From NCBI GenBank assembly GCA_910587625.1, contig CAJUMW010000025.1:1-16854 (forward strand): a stretch of DNA of 16,854 bases, in the 5' to 3' direction. Origin of the DNA: an uncultured Christensenellaceae bacterium (GTDB lineage: Bacteria > Bacillota > Clostridia > Christensenellales > Borkfalkiaceae). Both the position numbers and the translations under genes were made by a program. The notes below the pieces were generated by a model, which was given only the letters and a program-made list of their open reading frames with translations, was not told the DNA's origin and searched no databases. Positions 13,482-16,854 of this stretch are shown in pieces; the first letter of the stretch is position 1; every line of letters begins with the position of its first letter.

Positions 13482-13677
13482 TTTGCGCAAGACCATACAG
13501 ACACAGTCAGAAGAAGTGTTTACGGAAGTAAGAAAAGAACTTGACGAAAGCAAGAAACTTTTGGAGTTCACACGAGTAGAGCTGAAACTTCAAGGCAGAG
13601 TTCGCAAGTTCTTTTTTTGGGCAACCCCTATACTCTTGCTTGTGCAGACAATAGTAGTTATTGTTTCTGCATTTTAA
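13123..13677 (+). CDS. Coiled-coil membrane mobilization protein overlapping the relaxase gene
   Basis: 184 residues. The first 359 nt lie inside the relaxase gene in another frame, and the rest continues beyond it. The TTG at 13123 has an excellent ribosome site (AAGGAG 13110-13115, 7 nt away). The protein is a long coiled coil (LIEDLTTSVNNLESANDYNV, then NDRISTELSQTVKRTE) with one C-terminal membrane helix (163-184, FFFWATPILLLVQTIVVIVS). ColE1-family plasmids also encode accessory Mob proteins such as MbeB inside the relaxase gene. A comparable relaxosome-to-membrane tether is the likely role; homology was not tested. Confidence 0.75.
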   Translation: MSLKQIGTEITAKPLAQLQEMNEQKKMDLESSLLKEALAISNDKCNSLINKQNMLIEDLTTSVNNLESANDYNVNELKRSVSNAVIAMKNLQDETKRFNDRISTELSQTVKRTETTLQSNLRKTIQTQSEEVFTEVRKELDESKKLLEFTRVELKLQGRVRKFFFWATPILLLVQTIVVIVSAF

Positions 13678-13880
13678 ATAAAACTGAATATTGAATATAA
13701 ATGACCGTGAAGCAACGTCTATTAATAATATGAGAATGAGAAAAGGATTGAAGTAGTATTCACGTCATTGTAAATATGAATATCGCCATAGAGCGGATAC
13801 GCAATTAACCTTGCGTTTAAGAATTACGCGCATAGAGTCGCGAAAGGAAAATTTAATATGATTTATTTTTTAAAATTCAC

Positions 13881-13909
13881 TTGCAAACCGCAGAAAACTG
13901 TGGTAGTAT
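13881..13909 (+). promoter_or_regulatory. Integrase promoter with an operator-like dyad
   Basis: TTGCAA (13881-13886), 17 bp, TAGTAT (13904-13909). The spacer carries ACCGCAG/CTGTGGT (13887-13904), an inverted repeat with one mismatch, in a position where a bound protein would block polymerase. No excisionase gene is seen. The remaining bases of 13678-13936 hold no ORF of useful size. Confidence 0.55.
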
Positions 13910-13936
13910 TTTACGAACAAATACGAAGGAGGTTAA

Positions 13937-15154
13937 TTGACCCAAGAAGAATTATTAAAAATTGTACATACTTTAAGGAGCAACGACAACTGTAGCGACG
14001 CCGATTTGTGCGAAGTGATTAAGGCTGCCAATCAAACGATTAACTTGCAGAACCTTGCCACTCTCATTAAGACGTCGCCTGAGCAAAAATCGAAAAACGA
14101 GGCTTTGAAATTCACTAAAATGGAGTTATCAAAAATGCCTCAGAAATTCAAAAAATTATTCACTTATAACAAAGCAATTGCACATGTCAGATTGACATCG
14201 AGAAACGTTTATGAAGTCCGCTGTATGATTGACAGAGTTTGCTATTTCGGCTCTTCCAAAGACTTGGAGGTTGCAAAAGCAAAATTTATCGAAAGTCTGA
14301 AAAACGGTCCCGCAAAGACAAAGCAAGACAAACGCAAATTACTTTTCAATGAGTACTTTATGCGTTGGCTTGATACCGTAAAAAAGCCCTATATCAAAGA
14401 CAGCACCTACGACGGCTATATGCAGGTTTACAAATGCAATATTGAAAGTGTATTCAAGGAACTTGCTCTTGCCGAAATTGACAGCTTCTTTTTGCAGAAT
14501 CTTATAAACGACTTTACGCAAAGCGAACATTACAGAACAGCTAAAAAAGTTTACAACCTTCTATCCCCTTGTTTCGATTATGCCGTAGCAGACGGATTAC
14601 TTGACCGCAATCCTATGGCGAAGGTCGTAATACCAAAATACGAAATTAAGCAGGGTTGCCCCATAACTCACGAAGAAGAAATAATTCTTGTAAGTGCGTT
14701 AAAGAAAACGAAAAACATTTACGCACAAGCATTTGTCTTTCTCACTTATACAGGTTTAAGGGTTGGAGAACTTTCTTCCGTCAAACAGGACGGAGATTGG
14801 TTTGAAGCCGTTACGGAAAAGGAGCGAAAGGGGTTAAAGGCGAAAATTCGGAAAATACCCGTTTCACCTAATCTTAAACGATTATTGCCGCTAATAGACG
14901 TTGACGCCATAAAGAAGCTGAACAAGAACACTATAAGTCGGCATTTGAGTGATTTTATTGAAAATCACCATACGCACGATTTACGGCATACGTTTGTAAC
15001 GCGGGCGCAGGAAGTCGGCATCAGACGTGAAATTGTTTCGCTTTGGGTAGGACACGCGGCGGACAGCAGTATTACCACTACCGTCTATACGCATCTCGAC
15101 CAGAACAGAGAAATTCAGTTGCAGGAAATTAAAAAATTCGACTATGCCGTGTAA
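13937..15154 (+). CDS. int: Tyrosine recombinase / integrase
   Basis: 405 residues from a TTG at 13937 behind GAAGGAGG (about 13925-13932). An AP2-like arm-binding domain lies at ~80-125 (VRLTSRNVYEVRCMIDRVCY). The SAM-like core-binding domain spans ~137-225 and the catalytic domain ~245-400, with R275 (TGLRVGELS), a Lys near 306, H347 and R350 (HDLRH), W370/H373 (LWVGHA) and the nucleophile Y384 (TVYTHLD). All active-site residues are present, so the enzyme should be functional. It points toward the right end and the tRNA-Leu, as expected for an element that uses that tRNA as its site. Direct repeats TGCACCCAAA just downstream are its probable arm sites. Confidence 0.93.
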   Translation: MTQEELLKIVHTLRSNDNCSDADLCEVIKAANQTINLQNLATLIKTSPEQKSKNEALKFTKMELSKMPQKFKKLFTYNKAIAHVRLTSRNVYEVRCMIDRVCYFGSSKDLEVAKAKFIESLKNGPAKTKQDKRKLLFNEYFMRWLDTVKKPYIKDSTYDGYMQVYKCNIESVFKELALAEIDSFFLQNLINDFTQSEHYRTAKKVYNLLSPCFDYAVADGLLDRNPMAKVVIPKYEIKQGCPITHEEEIILVSALKKTKNIYAQAFVFLTYTGLRVGELSSVKQDGDWFEAVTEKERKGLKAKIRKIPVSPNLKRLLPLIDVDAIKKLNKNTISRHLSDFIENHHTHDLRHTFVTRAQEVGIRREIVSLWVGHAADSSITTTVYTHLDQNREIQLQEIKKFDYAV

Positions 15155-15175
15155 ACGGCATTAAAAAAGGCGATA

Positions 15176-15274
15176 TGCACCCAAAATTGCACCCAAAAGA
15201 AGGGTTTTCATCAAAAATCTAACAAAAATGAATGTTGAAAACGGTCAAATTAACAAACCCAAATTTTGGGTGCA
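15176..15274 (+). repeat. Right cluster of TGCACCCAAA repeats (integrase arm sites)
   Basis: Copies at 15176-15185 and 15188-15197 are direct. An inverted copy (TTTGGGTGCA) lies at 15265-15274 and forms part of a short dyad, ACCCAAATTTTGGGT. The same decamer is doubled at the left end (1465-1485). Confidence 0.65.
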
Positions 15275-15297
15275 AATCAAATTTTAAAGAAAAAAGG

Positions 15298-15350
15298 AAA
15301 GCACTATATCTTGTATTTAAAACTTAATAAATCACAAAATATAGTGCTTT
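15298..15350. terminator. Bidirectional terminator between integrase and tRNA-Leu
   Basis: AAAGCACTATAT (15298-15309) and ATATAGTGCTTT (15339-15350) form a perfect 12-bp stem. A T run follows on the plus strand, and on the minus strand CCTTTTTT follows. It would end both integrase and tRNA transcripts. Confidence 0.75.
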
Positions 15351-15355
15351 TTTAT

Positions 15356-15442
15356 TGGTGCCGCTGGCCGGACTTGAACCGGCACGGGTGTTATCCCGAG
15401 GGATTTTAAGTCCCTTGCGTCTGCCTATTCCACCACAGCGGC
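15356..15442 (-). tRNA. tRNA-Leu (anticodon UAA)
   Basis: 87 nt including an encoded CCA. The acceptor stem GCCGCTG pairs with CAGCGGC. TGGTGGAATAGGCAGACGC is the usual class II D arm of tRNA-Leu. The anticodon loop is CTTAAAA with UAA, between GGGA and TCCC. A long variable arm and GGTTCAAGTCC follow. The structure is complete and should be functional. It lies inside the element limits as I draw them, so it would be a passenger. No convincing promoter is visible in the 56 bp upstream on the minus strand, although a weak TTGTTA/AATACA pair exists. Confidence 0.95.
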
Positions 15443-15497
15443 GCGTTAGTTGTATTCAATTGTTGTTGCGGAGTAACAAATTTTGCTGCGTTGGCGG

Positions 15498-15533
15498 TTT
15501 TTAAGTCCCTTGCGTCTGCCTATTCCACCACAC
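15498..15533 (-). repeat. tRNA-Leu 5' half, att-like copy 2
   Basis: 34 bp identical to 15404-15437: the D arm and anticodon stem-loop of tRNA-Leu up to the crossover T run, without a 3' half. The bases in the place of the acceptor strand differ from the complete tRNA. Confidence 0.85.
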
Positions 15534-15548
15534 AAGCGTGCGTTTTTG

Positions 15549-15707
15549 TTAAGTTTTCAGTTTTTATGTTAATTTTCTGTTAATTATTTTCTGCCAAAAA
15601 TTTTAAGTCCCTTGCGTCTGCCTATTCCACCACTCGGGCATGGTTTTTTATTAAGTTTTCAGTTTTTATGTTATCTTTCTGTTAATTATTTTCTGCCAAA
15701 AATTTTA
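15549..15707. repeat. 102-bp tandem unit: element end plus tRNA-Leu 5' half
   Basis: A 57-bp block at 15549-15605 recurs at 15651-15707 with two differences. Between them lies a third tRNA-Leu 5' half (15601-15633), whose acceptor strand would read GCCCGAG. The second 57-bp block is directly joined to RHS sequence at 15708, so the block is the real right end of the element. Confidence 0.8.
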
Positions 15708-15798
15708 TTACCAAGCGCTACGTTGCTTCCGCTCACCGTATGCCTGCCCCACGCGTCGTAGTTATATTCTACCACTACTCTCCCGATATTATAAATAT
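15708..15798 (-). pseudogene. RHS core stub of the middle cassette, cut by the element
   Basis: Encodes NIGRVVVEYNYDAWGR and HTVSGSNVALGNK on the minus strand and should continue into NPFRYRGYYYD, now at 1366 and below. After the junction the frame reads IFGRK and stops in element DNA. There is a stop just upstream (about 15803) and no start codon, so this cassette was already a stub before the insertion. It has the same left boundary as the stub at 1-150. Confidence 0.8.
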
Positions 15799-15897
15799 CT
15801 TAAGAACATATTAATGTCTTATTTGTATTAAAAACCCTAAAAAAACATTCAATATGTAACCAAATTTCATATGAGTTTCTTGCAAATGTAATCATAA

Positions 15898-16005
15898 TTA
15901 AATTACAAGTTCTTTCAATGTTACTATTTCCATTTTTTCAAATAAAGTTAATAATTCGAAATTACCATAAATGTCCTTTTTAATCAACTCAATCTTGTGT
16001 CATTT
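15898..16005 (-). other. Short unassigned open frame, possible gene remnant
   Basis: A minus-strand frame of about 33 codons between two stops reads KIELIKKDIYGNFELLTLFE, then KMEIVTLKELVI, with protein-like alternation but no ribosome site. It follows the 185-residue gene at once and may be the end of a lost immunity gene. Nothing else is apparent in 15799-16009. Confidence 0.2.
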
Positions 16006-16009
16006 AAAT

Positions 16010-16567
16010 TTATTGTTTATTTTGAATTATAAACCGTGTTGCGGAAAACTCATAATTAAATCCATTCCCTAAGCTATCATTTAAACTATCAAAAAGTTGA
16101 TTCAAAAAATTTTTTTCATCAACCATTATTGGATTAAATTCTTCAAAAAACAACACAGGTCCATACTCGTCAGTAATGTAAATTTCTATCTCAAATACAT
16201 CAAATTTAAAAATGCATTCTAATATTTCTTCAAAAAAACAATATTTCCTTAAAAATTCTTGTTGAATTTCAACTTTATTCGGTAATAACGAAATATCTAA
16301 TTCTTCAACACTATTTACATTGCATATATGCATTATTAAATTGGGTATATCTAGAAAATCACAATTCTTATAGAGAAAACTATTTGATAAATGAAAGTAA
16401 TCTCTCATACCTGTCGCTTGTATTATCTCTTTACCATAATCGTTACAATTAAAGAATATGCCTAACTGATTTTTTAATGCAATGCTAACCAACGCATTTG
16501 CCAAGTCATTTAAATTCTCAAAATTCAAATTATGTTTTTTTAAGTTAAAAAGGCAAAAACCACTCAT
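16010..16567 (-). CDS. Candidate immunity protein of the right RHS cassette
   Basis: 185 residues, acidic and rich in Phe, Asn and Leu, with no signal peptide or membrane helix. Family not recognised. The ATG at 16565-16567 follows AAGGAG (about 16573-16578), which overlaps the stop of the upstream toxin tip, the same arrangement as in the other cassette. Position right after an RHS tip suggests it neutralises that toxin. It shares no visible similarity with the 83-residue candidate at 299-550, even though the two toxins end alike. Confidence 0.6.
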   Translation of the reverse strand: MSGFCLFNLKKHNLNFENLNDLANALVSIALKNQLGIFFNCNDYGKEIIQATGMRDYFHLSNSFLYKNCDFLDIPNLIMHICNVNSVEELDISLLPNKVEIQQEFLRKYCFFEEILECIFKFDVFEIEIYITDEYGPVLFFEEFNPIMVDEKNFLNQLFDSLNDSLGNGFNYEFSATRFIIQNKQ

Positions 16568-16576
16568 AATTACTCC

Positions 16577-16854
16577 TTAAAATGGAAGAACTTTTCTTGC
16601 AATATTATAAATCCATTTACCAGCTTTAAATAACCAATGATAGACATGTGTATGAGGATTATATCCGCCATGTTCACTATAATCCTTCCTATACTTTAAA
16701 TGTCCTTTATCATCATAATAGCCAACGGAATTGCCTATTCCTACCTCACTATATGGTTTACCCTCAGAAGGAAAATTATTATTTGGATTTCTCGAAAATA
16801 ACACATTAGCGAGAGCAATACCGCCAACTACGCTGCCGGCTAAAATTGCACTTC
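16577..16854 (-). CDS. RHS toxin tip, C-terminal part (runs off the right edge)
   Basis: The frame is open to the window edge (SAILAGSVVGGIALANV, a hydrophobic stretch, before LFSRNPN), so the GTG near 16804 is not the true start. The last ~50 residues carry VGYYDDKGHLKYRKDYSEHG, then GYNPHTHVYHW and a C-terminal helix. This matches, position by position, the KG...KD..HGG...PHxH..W pattern of the tip at 561-1391. The toxic activity is not known to me; paired His suggests a metal or nuclease centre, which is a guess. Followed directly by its candidate immunity gene. Confidence 0.7.
   Translation of the reverse strand, partial: SAILAGSVVGGIALANVLFSRNPNNNFPSEGKPYSEVGIGNSVGYYDDKGHLKYRKDYSEHGGYNPHTHVYHWLFKAGKWIYNIARKVLPF

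Larger units (their letters stand above)
1367..15707. mobile_element. Integrative mobilizable element inserted in an RHS gene
   Basis: The RHS frame is broken at ...GGGTTTTTA (left) and resumes at TTACCAAGCGC (right). Joining the two flanks restores an uninterrupted core matching the intact copy at 1-61. The shared TTTTA at 1367-1371 and 15703-15707 is the probable crossover. Inside lie a tyrosine integrase near the right end, relaxase, MobC, an oriT-like region and cargo (nuclease, HipBST, WYL operon, DNA-handling genes). The left end (1367-1381) shares 15 bp with the anticodon arm of tRNA-Leu(UAA), the likely usual target. No conjugative transfer (type IV secretion) genes are seen, so transfer would need a helper. 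Confidence 0.85.

Noticed and set aside
15144..15161. Hairpin ATGCCGT/ACGGCAT at the end of the integrase gene as a terminator
   Set aside because: It is followed by an A run on the plus strand; the hairpin at 15298-15350 is the better terminator.
15498..15633. Two further tRNA-Leu genes
   Set aside because: Only 5' halves are present; variable arm, T arm and acceptor 3' strand are missing.
15356..15707. CRISPR array
   Set aside because: The repeats are tRNA and element-end copies with unequal spacing; no spacer pattern and no cas genes.

Overview
The window looks like an AT-rich Bacillota genome, probably a gut-type clostridium. The signs are TTG/GTG starts behind strong AGGAGG ribosome sites, RHS proteins of the clostridial type, and a MobC/MOB_P mobilization module. 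TGA is used as a normal stop. The species cannot be told from the sequence.

Layout. Both edges (about 1-1371 and 15708-16854) belong to a minus-strand array of RHS C-terminal cassettes. Each cassette is a short RHS-core stub, a toxin tip, then a small candidate immunity gene that follows the toxin at once. The middle cassette is split by a roughly 14.3-kb integrative mobilizable element at 1367-15707. The RHS reading frame can be rebuilt exactly across the element: the core resumes at 15708 and the toxin tip continues at 1366.

Element content, left to right: (1) left attachment end with TGCACCCAAA repeats; (2) a 629-residue protein with a PD-(D/E)XK nuclease core and a DUF2135/YfaP-like C-terminal domain; (3) a divergent hipB-hipS-hipT tripartite toxin-antitoxin operon, apparently read from a leaderless mRNA; (4) an unknown two-helix membrane protein; (5) a four-gene minus-strand operon: unknown protein, WYL regulator, DnaQ-fold protein without catalytic residues, uracil-DNA-glycosylase-fold protein; (6) a leaderless gene for a small FtsK-gamma-like winged-helix protein; (7) a zinc-ribbon/Sel1-like protein and an intact DEDDh exonuclease, divergent from a C-family DNA polymerase (DnaE/PolC) fragment without catalytic aspartates; (8) mobilization region: repressible promoter, small ORFs, oriT-like hairpins, mobC, MOB_P relaxase, and a coiled-coil membrane protein encoded partly inside the relaxase gene in another frame; (9) tyrosine integrase with an AP2-like arm domain; (10) integrase arm sites, a bidirectional terminator, a complete tRNA-Leu(UAA), and an array of att-like junctions containing two further tRNA-Leu 5' halves.

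How it fits together. The integrase appears to recognise the anticodon arm of tRNA-Leu(UAA): the element end shares 15 bp with that arm. This copy sits in an RHS gene instead, where only a TTTTA core matches. The element can probably be mobilized in trans, because it has a relaxase and accessory proteins but no type IV secretion genes in the window. Its cargo is rich in defence-like and DNA-handling genes. The most interesting parts are items 5-7, several members of which look like catalytically dead relatives of replication and repair enzymes, and the tRNA-fragment att array.
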